This document shows positions 53,082 through 64,000 of a stretch of DNA of 64,000 nucleotides, piece by piece. The notes under the pieces were generated by a model. That model worked only from the letters and a program-made list of their open reading frames with translations. It did not search any database and was not told the DNA's origin. The translations under genes and the position numbers were made by a program. Origin of the DNA: Paraphaeosphaeria minitans (lineage: Eukaryota; Ascomycota; Dothideomycetes; Pleosporales; Didymosphaeriaceae). Position 1 is the first letter of the stretch; the number at the start of each line of letters is the position of its first letter. Location of the stretch: positions 4,960,001 through 5,024,000 of the forward strand of contig WJXW01000001.1 of the NCBI GenBank assembly GCA_015832175.1. The letters run 5' to 3'.

Positions 53082-55455
53082 TATTACAACCTTATCTTTA
53101 CTATTAAAAACTATAGAGTAACTATAGTGTTAAAGTGCTCCTTCTATAAGTCGTATTCCTACGTTTATAAAGTCTATATTAGCTTAAGGAAGTGTAGTAA
53201 GTGTTAGAAATAAGACTTAAAGTGTAATATAGCTATTACTAGAAATAAGTTCTTGCAGTTAATTACTAAAAAGAAGAAATTAAAGGCGCAAATATTAGAG
53301 GCGTAAAAAGAATAGAATATAGTGTTTAAAGCCCTATATATAGCGCGCGTAAAAGAGGATTAGTTATTAAAATAATTAGCGTAGAATAAAAAGTGTACTA
53401 GTAAGGTGATTATAGTAAAGAGTGCGGCTCTAATAGAGCTAGAGTTAGAAGAGGACCTAGCGTATCTTACTTAGCCTACTAGTCTAGCTAAGCTTAGCAC
53501 GTCTATATAGTTAGTAATAGATAATCTACCTCTAGAGTTCTAGAATAACTCTATAACTCTACCTTCCTAAGTAAGAATAAAATTATATTATATTAGGCGT
53601 CTACAAAATTCCTTAATTTTTTATTAATAGTTCCTTAGGTAGGCTACTAGTTCCTAAGTGTTTTCGCTATATAGGTAACCTTTCTATTTAATAAGGTATA
53701 TTTTGTCTTACTAATTATATTCTAAAACTTTTTTAATTTTAAATTTATTCTTTTCTTCTGTTCTATAGTAAAAGGCGGTTCTAACTAGTGTATTAGGGTC
53801 TGCTGGTTCTAGTAGTAATACGTAGAATACTAGGTGTATCTTTACATCTAGCGGTAGTTATAACTTATAGTTTACTAGTGATATTTACTTAGAAATATAA
53901 AATAGTCTAATTTTAATATAATCTAGTTTCTTATATTTCTTTTTCTAAGTTTAAAGGTTCTTTATAAGTAGATATACTTTACCCCCCTTCTTTAGCTAAG
54001 GTGCTATTTTTTGTTTTTAGTTTTAGTATAAAATTAATTGCTGCTAAGCTTTCTTAAGATTCTCTTAGAGTTATTAGTATATTTTCTTTATATTTTCTGC
54101 TATATCTATAGCTTCTTTTGCTTTAATTGTCGTAAGAAATTATTAATTAAAGAGATATAGGTGTCTTCTATAGTTTATATAGAATAGTGTATATCCTAAT
54201 ACTACTAATACTTTGTTATTATAGGCTAACTATGCTATAGGTAGTAATAAAACCTAGTTATTCTTCTAACTATTGTAGTAGATGCGTAGGTATGTTTCTA
54301 TAGTTTAGTTTGTACGTTCTGTCTATCCGTCTATTTATAGATAGTAAGCTGTTAATAGCTTTTGTTTTATTCTAAGTAGGGCTATAAGCGTTATCTAATA
54401 ATTTAACGTGAAGAGCTTGTCTCTATCGCTAATAATTATTTTTAGGATTCTGTAATATCTAATTAATTAATCTAGGATAACAAAAGTAAGTTCCTTTACT
54501 GTTATTCTTTTAATGCATAGAATAAGCTTAATATACTTAGTTAGTTAGTAGACTATTACTAGTATACTATTATATTTAATTCCTGTTATTAGATCCTTAG
54601 AGTTTGGAATTCCTGTGATAAAATCTATAGTAATGTCTTCTTATAGTGCTGTTAGTATTCTAATTGCTTATATCTCTCTATACTTAAGATATATGCTATA
54701 TTTATTTCTCTAGTATTCTATATATTTATAAATATAAGTTATTATAGCTTCCTTAATTCCTTTAAAAGTGTAATTCCTTTAAATAAGTTCTATTATCTTT
54801 GTAATGCCTAGGTGTCTGTATATAGGGTTATTGTAGTATTATTAGATAATCTTAGTCTATAGATATTCTAGAACTTCTTAATTAATTACTAAAAGTTAAT
54901 TTAGTTCTATAGTTAGTTCTAAAGATCTATCTTTGGCTTTTTAAAGTATTACAGAGAAAGTTTTTGCCCTTTCTCCTACTAAATTACTTTATTAGCTAAG
55001 AGCGTCTACTCTACCATTTTCTTTTCTAGCTATATAAATAATTTTAAACTTGTACTGCCTAGTAGTCTGCGACTATCTTTGTTATTATAGCGTAAGTTCT
55101 TTTGTTATTGTGAACCTTAGAAAGTTTTTATAATTTATATAGATTTCTAGCGTTAAGCAACTAAGCGCGTAAATCCTCTAGTGCTTTAAGGCTTTAATAA
55201 TAGCGTAGAGTTCTTTATTATATATATTATATTATGTTTTAGCGTTATTAAATTTGCATAAGTAATAGGCAATTAGGTACTATTTACTATTATATTCTTA
55301 TTTAGCGTAGGCGCCTAGCGCAAGATCGCTAGTGTCTATTTTAAAGCGTAGTGGTTTATCGCTTCTAAAATAAACAAGAATAGGTTCTATAATACATACT
55401 ATCTTAAGGAGTTAAAATAACATTCCGCACTTATTTATCTATTTAAAGGGTATGT
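53082..55455 (-). mobile_element. Element 2: truncated tandem copy of the same retrotransposon
   Basis: To the right of LTR d the order seen in element 1 repeats: antisense zinc-finger frame, then pol on the minus strand from the chromodomain through integrase toward RNase H. The spacer found after LTR c is missing here. The copy stops at about 55455, in the region between reverse transcriptase and RNase H (equivalent to about 49333 of element 1), where unrelated DNA begins. Sequence agreement with element 1 is very high apart from CA/TG to TA differences. Confidence 0.82.
53090..53565 (+). pseudogene. Antisense zinc-finger-like frame of element 2
   Basis: This is the second copy of the frame described for element 1, with the same LKCSFCK start region, the same TAG and TAA positions in the Cys-rich part, and a shortened acidic tail (one ELELEL repeat fewer). 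Conservation of two copies with identical broken positions reflects shared ancestry or parallel RIP, not present function. Confidence 0.55.
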
Positions 55456-56976
55456 CTATTAGTTTGGCTTAATCTGTAATTAAGCATTTAAGGGTTAATA
55501 GTATACTATCGTGCAAAGGGTAAGAAGTAGGTTTAATTAATTACGTCTAGTCTATCGTACAAAGGGGCACTAAGGACCTTATAAAGTCTCTACCTCTTAG
55601 CGCTAACCTAAGTAGTGGGTCCTTGTGCAGGTCCCTATAGGTAGGCAGGCCCCTATTTTACTTAGTGCTATTTATACAATAAACTGTATAGACACTAGTA
55701 ACTTTTCTTTTGTGCAATAGCTTATATCTATTATACACTTTCTCTTTCCTATTCTTTTCTATCTATACAGTTAGCCTTCCCCTATTAGAACAAGTTATAA
55801 GATAGGTATAGTGTTACTATATAGTAGAGGTCCTATTTATACCTACTCTTATATAAATAGGTAGTAACAGCTAATCTGCTTAGTTCTTACCTTATCCCTT
55901 TACATAGTAGTAAAGTTATATTATATAATAAGGCTCTTTCTAGGCATATGTCCTATACACAAACAAAAGGTAGAGTGTTGAGTAATATAATACTTAGCGC
56001 TAGGTTTTAGTAAGTAGGTATAGAAGAATTACTCCTAGTCGTGCGATAAAGGTATATAGTAGAAGTAAGGTATAAAGTAGCCTTTTGTGCTTCTTCTTTA
56101 TTACTCTATTAGTCTTGTTTATCTTCCTCCTCTTTTATATAATAGTTTTTATCCTTTAGCTCTCCTTTAAAGTTAAGGATAATATTATCTAGCTAGATAG
56201 AAGTATAATCTCCTAGTTATTAAAAAGACTAGGAGTGTCTAGCCTCTTCGTATAATATAGTTTGTTAGGTAAAAGCAGTCTAGGTTTTAGGCTGTTACTA
56301 CTAGTGTAGCTCTATATATAGTGTCTCTGTCCTCGCACGTATAGGGATAGGCCCCAGCTATGCTCTATGTATATATATATTACCTATAAATAGTGTAGGT
56401 TATATTATTAGGATCGTGCGAAGCGGTTTAGGTTACAGTTATAGAGTTATTATATAAAAGGTCTATAGCTTATAGTTAAACTGTAACAGTTTAAAGAGTT
56501 TCTTTATATAGGTGTCCTTTATTATAGTATTAGTAGCGATAAAGCCTTTCTTTATAAAAAAAGTAATAAGCTCTTTTCTTACTATATAACTAATCTTATT
56601 AAAGGTTTTCTCTTTCTAGTTATTAAAATCTTTAGTAAAAGAAGAGATTACCTCTTTACTTTTAAAACTACTTACGTAATATTATACAATTATATACACT
56701 ATATAAGTGTTTAGCTATTTTAGAGAAGGGGGTAGGTGGCTGTGTAGATTTACTTTATCTACTTAGTACTTTTATGCGATCTCTCTTTTTAAGGTAATAG
56801 TCTTAATATTTATTACTTTCTCTACTTACTAAAGCTATTCTAAGTTATCCTCTTAGGTAGCTTATTGTGCGATTCCTTCTTATACAAATTCCTCTAGGAA
56901 GTCTCCTAGTCCTAGTGCCATATTATTGTCTTATTAAATCGTGCGACTAGACTATATTAGTGTGTCGCTAGTTTAA
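55456..56976. mobile_element. Unidentified RIP-mutated element
   Basis: This DNA matches none of the other elements in the window. It contains several ATCGTGC/TCGTGCG words near its ends (about 55510, 55553 and 56938) that might be remains of terminal repeats. On the minus strand a decayed frame starts at 56921 with MALGLGDFLEEFV and continues through ITLKREIA, LHSHLPPSLK and STTKDFNN-like segments to about 56400 with only TAA/TAG stops. I recognise no transposase or reverse transcriptase. Its identity is open. Confidence 0.45.
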
Positions 56977-57445
56977 TGTTAGGATCTGAAATCCACATAA
57001 TGGCAGGAAGCTGGTTTTATATCTAGTGGGCGCGTAGCAAGGATTAAGCGGGGATTTAAGGCTGGCTACGCCTTAAATAAAGGAGTTACGTAACTGCTCT
57101 CTATAGAGCGCTTAATTGCTCTGTACTAGAGTATAACATATATAACTACTCTCTATAGAGCGCTTAATTACTCTGTACTAGAGTATAACACATATAACTG
57201 CTCTCTATAGAGCGCTCCCTACAGAGCGGACTTTGCTTAGTATATAGGAATGTAAGGATAAACTCTCTATACTTATGTTTAATCTATTTATTAATCTATT
57301 GTTTAGTTCCTAGTAGACTAAATTGTTAACTTATTACACTTTATAAGATACTATTATATTAACAAGACCTTCTACTTTCTGTAAGTACTCCTACCTAAGA
57401 ACTAACTTTAACCCTTTAGGACTAGCTATCCTCTTAGATTTAATA
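56977..57445 (-). repeat. LTR copy e, inverted, variant half
   Basis: It is 469 bp, TGTTA...TAATA, inverted relative to copies a-d. The right ~210 bp are the reverse complement of the shared half. The left part differs: it starts TGTTAGGATCTGAAATCC, is less mutated than its surroundings, and contains a 52-bp tandem repeat. It acts as 5' LTR of element 3. Confidence 0.8.
57090..57228. repeat. 52-bp tandem repeat in LTR e
   Basis: Two full units (57090-57141 and 57142-57193) and a partial third (57194-57228) share TAACTGCTCTCTATAGAGCG and CTGTACTAGAGTATAACA. Each includes the palindrome CTCTATAGAG. Such repeats in the U3 part of LTRs often carry promoter elements; that role is inference. Confidence 0.8.
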
Positions 57446-60400
57446 TCTTAAACACCCTTAATATAAGTACTTTATAAACTTCTACCTCTTCTATAGCTTT
57501 AGGTGCCGCTAAGATTACTTCTATAAAAGATAGTAGTAAAGCGTATAAACCTAATCTCTACTTTAGCGAATAATCTTAAACTAATGTCTAGATTCTTTAG
57601 TTAGACCTCTACTTCTTTAACTTAGATAAACCACTTAAAGATAAAAAGAAGGTTATCTTTGCAGTAATATATATGTGAGGAGATGTAGAATTATAGATCT
57701 ATTCCTACTTTAAAAAGTACCTAGAAATAGACTATAATAATAATAATAATAATAATAATTACATAAATAAGCACGCTAATGCAGTTAACATTATTAAGGA
57801 TTATAATAACTTTAAGAAATACCTTAAATAACTCTTTAGAATTACTAATAAGGACTCTATTACAAAGGCAAAGATTTAGACTATAACTTAGAAATAATTA
57901 GTAGCTAAGTATATAGCTAAGTTTTATAGATACGCTGTGTAGCTTAACTAGGATAATAAATCTCTCTAGGATATGTATAAATAAGAACTTAAATAGAAAC
58001 TACGTAAGAAACTCTTACGTAGTAGTGCGCGAATTACTAACCTTAAAGAACTATATAAAGAAACTATTAGGATTAATAGAGAATAGTTTTTATTATAATA
58101 AGAGCTCTACTAAAACCCTAAGGCGATAAGCTTTAGATAACTAGCAAAAGTAGTTTATAAGAACCCTATTAGAATTGTCTAAAAGTAATAGCTAAGGAAC
58201 TACTAGAGATACAAACTAATAAAAGACGTCTAGTTTAACTACTTAGGTAAAGGAAAAGAAGGAAGGATAGGCCCTAAGTAGCCTAATAAATATATCTCTA
58301 ATAGAAGTTAATAACTAATAACTAAGACCTATAAATGCTTTATATATAGTAAACTAGGCTACATAGCCAGGAACTATAGATTAAAGAACAAAGTCTATTA
58401 AACTAAGTTAAATGTACTAACTATTAAGGACTAAGAACCTAATAAGGAATAGGAGGTTGTTATAACACTATTCAGTTACTAACACGTTACGCTAGAACAA
58501 AGTAAGTAATTAGATTTACCTAACTTATAATTATATAAAGATCTAGAAAACAACTCTAATATATACTATAATATAGAAGACGTAGAAGAGATACTAAGAT
58601 CTCCTACTCCTTACCTATAAAGTAGGTAGGAAGAAGATAACCCTATGTTACCTAAGTAAAACCTAAATGTTTAGGACTATATAGAACCCTACTAGGCACT
58701 AAAAGGAATGTAACTCTATAAAAATAAGAAGTTAGACTACGTACTAAAGTACTATCTAGACTACTAAAATCCTATATACTAATTCTGTATGTGGACGTAT
58801 TACGAAGAACTAATATATATACAACATAAAATAGAGAAAGAGGAGAACAAGAAATAACCTAAAAGGAAACTACGCTGTAGATAGATATAGATAGACTGCC
58901 CTATTACAGCTTACAATAAACACCTCTAGAATAAATAATAAGTAAAATACTTTCCTTACTCTACGCTAAAGGGTAATATATACTGTAATATACTTATTAA
59001 TAAAGACTATATATAACTGTACTAGTACACGTGTCTAAACTAAGACTGTAAATACTACTATATAGCTAAACACTTAGACGGCTTTACAAACTGCCTTACG
59101 TAGGAAGTAATAATAGAACTACTAATTTAACTAGTATATAGGAATAGTAAAGACTATAGGAGGAGAAACAGTAGAATATCCTTATAGAAAAAAGAAGATA
59201 ATCTACACAAACTACGTACTTAAGAATAATAATAGAAGCGGATACTTAGAAGCGCATACTAAGCACTAGAACTTAACTATAACCTACACGAATAGATGTC
59301 TTTTTTAGGCCTAAACTTAGACAAGAAAACGCCTTTATTAAATTAAATACTATAGTAAGTATAGCATTAGTTAAGCTACTAGTATAGTTTAAAGGAATAT
59401 AGGCTTAAGCTCTTATAAACTTAGGAGTAGAAAAGAACTTTATATTTTATTAGACAGTAAGATAAGCAGGACTTATAATGTTAGAGAAAAAGGTACTCTA
59501 TATTGTCTATGTCGCGAATAGATCCCTAATGCCTAAGACACCTTAAATATACTAGGAGGTTACTACTACAATTAAAGTCTAAGGATATAAAAAGGAACTT
59601 ACCTTAGATGTCTTACTAGAATCTAAGTATAAGTTAGTCTTAGGATTACTTTAGTTAATAATATATAACTTATAGATTAACTAGGGTATAAAGAAAATAT
59701 TATTTAAATACTATAATTGTGTATTATAAGCAAAGCCTATGAATTAACTAAAAATAATAGTAGATAAGGGAGTTATTAACAACATAATACTGCAATAGAC
59801 AGTTAAAAAATAGAAATACACCTTAGTAGACGCTAGTAGGAACCACTAGGTTAAGAAGTGTAAAAAAGAGGATAATAGTACACCCCTTACCTTACTAAGA
59901 GAGTATAGGAAATAGATATACATATTTATAGAAAAGGAAGAAAAAGTAAACCTACCTAAATATTAACCCTAAGATCTTACAATAGACCTAGAAGAAGGGA
60001 AGACGCTACCCTTTAGACTACTATATAGTAAAATAGGAGAAAAACTCCTTAAGGAACGTAATTTTATTAAGACAAACCTTAAGAAAGGATATATACAACT
60101 ATTAAAGTTACTAGTAGTAAGCCCTTTTATATTTGTTAAGAAAAAGGATAGATTAGACAGACTATACGTTAACTACTAATAACTTAACGGCATAATAATA
60201 AAAAACTAATATCCACTACTAAACATTATAGAGTTACGAGATTAATTATCTTAAGCCAAGATATTTATAATAATAGATCTAAGAGACAGTTATTACCTTA
60301 TATAAATTAAGAAAGGTGAAGAATAGAAAATAGCGTTTTAATTATGCTATAAACTATTTAAATATAAGGTTATGCCTTTTAGACTTACAAACGCACCAGC

Positions 60401-61075
60401 AGCTTTTATAGCACTTATTAATAACGTACTCTACGAATATCTAGACATATTTGTTATCGCGTATATAGATAATATCCTTGTCTTTTCTAAAAACAAATTA
60501 GACCACACTAAGTACGTATAGATAGTACTAAAAGCACTAGACAAAGCATGCCTTTATATTAAACTTAAGAAATATAAGTTTAACGTTAAATAACTTAAAT
60601 TCCTAGGAGACATTATTACTATAGAAGGAATTAAGATAGCACTAAGTAAAGTTAAATATATTAAGAACTGGCCAATACTAAAGACAGCTAAGAACATCTA
60701 AGAATTCTTAAAATTCTATAGATTTAATTAATAATTCATCTAAGATTACGTAAAGGTTATAATACCTTTAATAAATCTTATAAAGAAGGACGTACCCTTT
60801 AAATAGACAGATAAGTGTAGAATGTTATTCTAACTCCTTAAGATAGTATATATTATAGAACTTATCTTTATTTATTTTAGAAGCGATAAACTACTACGCT
60901 TTAAAATAGACACTAGTAATCTTACGCTAGGCGCCTACACTAAATAAGAACGTAATAGTAAATAGTACCTAATTACCTATTACTTATGCAAATTTAATAA
61001 CGCTAAAACACAATATAATATATATAATAAAGAACTCTACGCTATTGTTAAAGCCTTAAAGCATTAGAGTGTTAT
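57446..61075 (+). mobile_element. Element 3: inverted, 3'-truncated copy of the retrotransposon
   Basis: Reading on the plus strand from LTR e are gag, a zinc knuckle at 58336-58377 (CFIYSKLGYIARNY, with three of four ligands lost), protease, and reverse transcriptase with YIDN at 60462-60473. The RNase H start follows, ending in NKELYAIVKALKH at about 61060. There the copy breaks off into unrelated DNA, so integrase, chromodomain and 3' LTR are absent. It corresponds to element 1 from 52670 down to about 49050. Stops are TAA/TAG only. A run of AAT repeats (57738-57758) lies in gag. Confidence 0.85.
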
Positions 61076-63929
61076 AGGCTAGCCTTAGAGAATGAATAGA
61101 ACTGTAAGTGCCAAATGTAAAGGATAAATTCTAGGTATTAAGTCTCTATAGGGGGGTGTGCTGCTTATAAGAAGAGTTTTCTTTAGTAGGTCTACTTTTT
61201 TAGGGCAGTTCCTTTCCTTAAAATCCTTCTAAAGGCTAGGGCTATACCCTAGCCTATTATATACCCTAGACTTTACTTAGTTTTAAACGTCTTATAGTTA
61301 CAAGGTAAGCCTTAGAGGTCTTAAAAGTATTATACTATAGTAAAGTAGTAGTGTAGAGGTAGCCCTAAGGTAGTCTTAGGGCGAGGGCCCTTATTAGGTA
61401 GTTTATTTATTCACCTTATTATTGTAAGGTAATAGGACGGCGCTCCTATCTTTTCTAATATAATTATTATATGTCTGTTGCCTTAGCAGTGCGTCACTAT
61501 TATAGTCTCTTTATATTTGTGTTACTCTACTTTCTTTCTTCCCTTCTTTACTTTCTCTTTTTTATACTAACTCTAACCTACGCCTATTCTAACTTTCTTA
61601 ACTATTTATAACTACCTCTGTCCCTATCTCCTTCTAGCCTTAATCTAGTCCCTCTTCTATTCCTGCGCTATACGCCCCTATACTCTTATTAGCCTTTTAG
61701 CCCTCTTCTTTAGTGTTCTATTTATGGCTATAGCTAATATTAATATTATTAATAATAGCCTCTAAAGTAGCGCCGCCTTAGCAGATCTCTTTAGTCCTAG
61801 TAGTAGTAGTAGTAATAACCTTTTAAACCTAAATTAGCGCCTTACTAAGCCTAGCTATACGTACACTAAGGAGGAGATTAATAATACTAAAGTAGAAAAG
61901 ATTCTTTAGAGCCTTAACACGCCTATATAGTAGCCTAATAGTAGTAATTACTTTTACCTTTTTATAACCTCTAAAAAGCGTGTACTAGCTAATTGCCCTA
62001 ACTCTATTACCTCTACCTATACTCTAAAGTGGCTTTGTGTTACTAAGAGCGCCGTTCTTTAAAGAGACAGTTTAAATAAAGAACTAGCTAACCCTAATAT
62101 AGGCCTTATATATATTAAATGCATTAGGCGCCTAAGGTAGCTTAGGCGCGTAGAGTAAGTCTATAGCTTTATATTCTAGGCTATTATTAATATTTATATA
62201 GCTATTAACTATTCTAGGGCTACTCCTATAGCGCCTACTATTACACTAAAGCTATTTGCTAGTATAATTCTGCCCCCTTTGCTAATAACTTAGGCCTAAG
62301 GCGGGCTCTACGCCTTTAGATTAAATACGTAGAGTAAGGCTAGGTTAATAGTAATTTATATATTTATAATCCTAGAATATATAGCACTAACCTCTAGAAG
62401 CCTATAACTAGAACGCTGCCTACCTTTATAGTAGAGTTCTACTACTTAGTCTAGTAGTATAAGTAGTACTTAAACTTAGCGCTTAAGAACTCTAACCTAA
62501 TCTAGGAGCTAGACTCCCCTACTATACCCCTATTTTAGTGTAGTAACAGAATAGTAGTTGCCCCCCCTAGTATAGATATAGCCCTAGTGGCACCTTCGCT
62601 CTAGATAACTCTAGCCTAGCGTAGTAGTAACTATAATTAGAATCTAGTAGCGTTAGCCAATAATGTGGCGGGGTGGATAAATAATATAGGAAATTATATC
62701 TAGCAATCTAAGGAGAGCATAGGCTAGTGCCTAGATAAAATAACCTAAACCTAAGCGTAAACTACTAACCTACTTACTACTATTACAGAGTGACTTAGAA
62801 TAGCTCCTAGCTAACACTACTTTACCCTTCTAGTAGCCCTAGCCTAATAGCGTATACCTTTTAACCTATATTAAGAGCCTTATAAAGTAACTCCGCCTAA
62901 GCCTTTATCTAGGGCTAGCTTAGTGCACCCTTTTAGGTGCTGCTGCTACTAGTGTAAAAAGTAATATAGTTATTATAGCCCCTTTTTATTTCTATCTAGT
63001 GTTACTTTAGTGCTGCTTTAGTTATAGTAACCCTAGGGCTAATAGCCTTTAGTAGTTCTTAGATAGATAGCGCCTTTACTAGATTAGTAGAGAAATAAAT
63101 TCTTAAATACTTATTATAGCTTCCCTTATAATGTTTATATATTCTTCCTTATAGGCTAGATAGGACTATTATTGTGCCTATAGTCTCTCTAGGCGGCCTT
63201 AAAGTGGTCTAGAGCTATAGTGTTTATAATATTTTTAACTAGCACCTAAGTTAGTAATACCTACCTAGTCTATTTTACTAGCGCCTATTATTATTTTCTC
63301 TAGGTATTCTTAATACGTAGGACCTCCTCTACTTTCTATTTACATAGGTCTAGATCCGCTTCTTTTAGCTCTAAGACTAGACCTAGCTAGGCGTTAGCCT
63401 AGGTCTAACTAGGTAAGGGATTGTCTACCGCTTACTTAAAGAAGTTAATATAGATAGTCTTATAAAGATTACTAGATAAGTCTAGCGTTACTATAAGTAA
63501 AGATAGTATAGCTATTATAGTATACTTAACTTTAAGCTAGTTAAATTTCTTTTTTAGCTAGTTAGTTTTTATATTATATAGTAAGAACTATACTTTATCT
63601 CTAATTTAGAATTACTCTATAAAACAGTAGATGTAGTTTATAGCCTTTATAGTGTGCTACTATCTATAGGTAATAGTAGTCTAGGCTAAAGCTATCCCTC
63701 TCTTAAGGTAGTCTAGGAAGTGCTTTACCCTCTTAGTAGGGGTGTAGGTAGACTCTACTAGTAAGAGGATTCTCTTAAGGAGATTAATATAATATCTATT
63801 TAGTAGAAAGTTTAGGCTTAGGCCTATAGTAGTAAATACTCTATTATTTAATATAAGCTAGTAGGCTAAGAGGTAGTCTAGCTAGTCTATCTATTTAAAG
63901 TTAACTATAATACAGAGAACTAAGAATAC
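61076..63929. mobile_element. Unidentified RIP-mutated repeat with decayed frames
   Basis: This 2.9-kb stretch is less AT-rich than the retrotransposons but still almost free of CA and TG. On the plus strand a frame from the ATG at 61724 reads MAIANINIINNSL, stop, SSAALADLFSPSSSSSNN and goes on with TKEEINNTKVEKIL and TSKKRVLANCPNS, interrupted by TAG/TAA only. On the minus strand around 63400-63750 other coherent pieces occur (for example RVKHFLDYLKRGIAL). I recognise no domain. The first ~70 bp (61080-61150) keep ordinary TG/CA content. Confidence 0.45.
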
Positions 63930-64000
63930 TGTTAAATCCAAGAGGGTAGCTAGTCCTAAAGGGTTAAGGTTAGTTCTTGGGCAGGAGTACTTACAGAAGG
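63930..64000. repeat. LTR copy f, cut by window end
   Basis: It begins TGTTAAATCCAAGAGGGTAG with intact TG and continues to the last base in agreement with LTRs b and c. Only 71 bp are visible. Confidence 0.8.

Larger units (their letters stand above)
43845..64000. repeat. RIP-mutated AT-rich repeat block
   Basis: From about 43.85 kb to the window end the composition changes sharply. CA and TG dinucleotides are nearly absent and TA is very abundant, while CG and CT persist. No open frame of note survives on either strand. Decayed coding regions contain stops only as TAA or TAG at places where Gln or Trp codons would stand. This is the recognised signature of repeat-induced point mutation (C to T at CpA). 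Most of the block is LTR retrotransposon sequence listed separately. Confidence 0.9.

Noticed and set aside
55456..56976. Tc1/mariner or Fot1-type DNA transposon based on CGTGCG words
   Set aside because: The two ends do not align as clear inverted repeats and no transposase motif is readable.
43845..64000. Centromere or telomere-proximal sequence
   Set aside because: AT-rich RIP blocks occur anywhere in such genomes; no telomeric TTAGGG array or centromere-specific evidence is visible.

Overview
The window comes from the nuclear genome of a filamentous ascomycete (Pezizomycotina, most likely a dothideomycete; this placement is inference). The basis is short introns of about 45-60 bp with GTANGT donors and CTAAC/CTGAC branch points, fungal-only families (Zn2Cys6 regulator, fungal rhodopsin-like membrane protein, GH55, cutinase, LysM), and a 20-kb block of repeats showing repeat-induced point mutation (RIP). 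All gene models were read by hand from splice signals and protein similarity recalled from memory; no database search was run.

Layout. (1) 1-6.2 kb is a dense housekeeping block with a mitochondrial theme: the N-terminus of an m-AAA protease subunit (Yta12 type), a membrane-anchored LysM protein, QCR8 of complex III, PAM18/TIM14 of the import motor, and RLP24 of 60S ribosome assembly. PAM18 and RLP24 share a 204-bp divergent promoter with a CCAAT box. (2) 7-34 kb is sparser and looks accessory. It holds a secreted cutinase-like esterase with a long Ser/Thr/Ala/Pro tail, a small cysteine-rich secreted protein, a class II aldolase/adducin-family protein, a secreted TAP-like alpha/beta hydrolase, a Zn2Cys6 regulator, a rhodopsin-like membrane protein, an intronless pyruvate decarboxylase and a hypothetical protein. 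Among them lie at least three decayed genes: a GST-like fragment, an MFS drug-transporter gene with two point lesions, and a hypothetical gene downstream of the regulator. (3) 34-43.7 kb is again intact: a six-exon GH55 beta-1,3-glucanase, a membrane protein with one doubtful junction, a ferric/cupric reductase divergent from a Ctr copper transporter (a plausible reductive copper-uptake pair), and an HNH-nuclease-domain protein.

(4) From about 43.85 kb to the end the sequence changes abruptly to AT-rich DNA in which CA and TG dinucleotides are almost gone while CG survives, the mark of RIP. It contains nested and truncated Ty3/Gypsy chromodomain retrotransposons: six LTRs (TGTTA...TAACA), one complete element (46492-53081), a second that shares an LTR with it in tandem, an inverted third copy, an older remnant, and two stretches of unidentified RIP-mutated repeat with their own decayed reading frames. 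Every pol frame is broken by TAA/TAG codons and the reverse transcriptase motif reads YIDN in both copies checked.

No complete new biochemical system is evident. The most notable items are: an antisense zinc-finger frame between pol and the LTR in two elements; the shared-LTR tandem array and the duplicated LTR-plus-74-bp unit; the fading of RIP toward the HNH gene; LTR subfamilies that share one half and differ in the other; and the almost intact MFS pseudogene.
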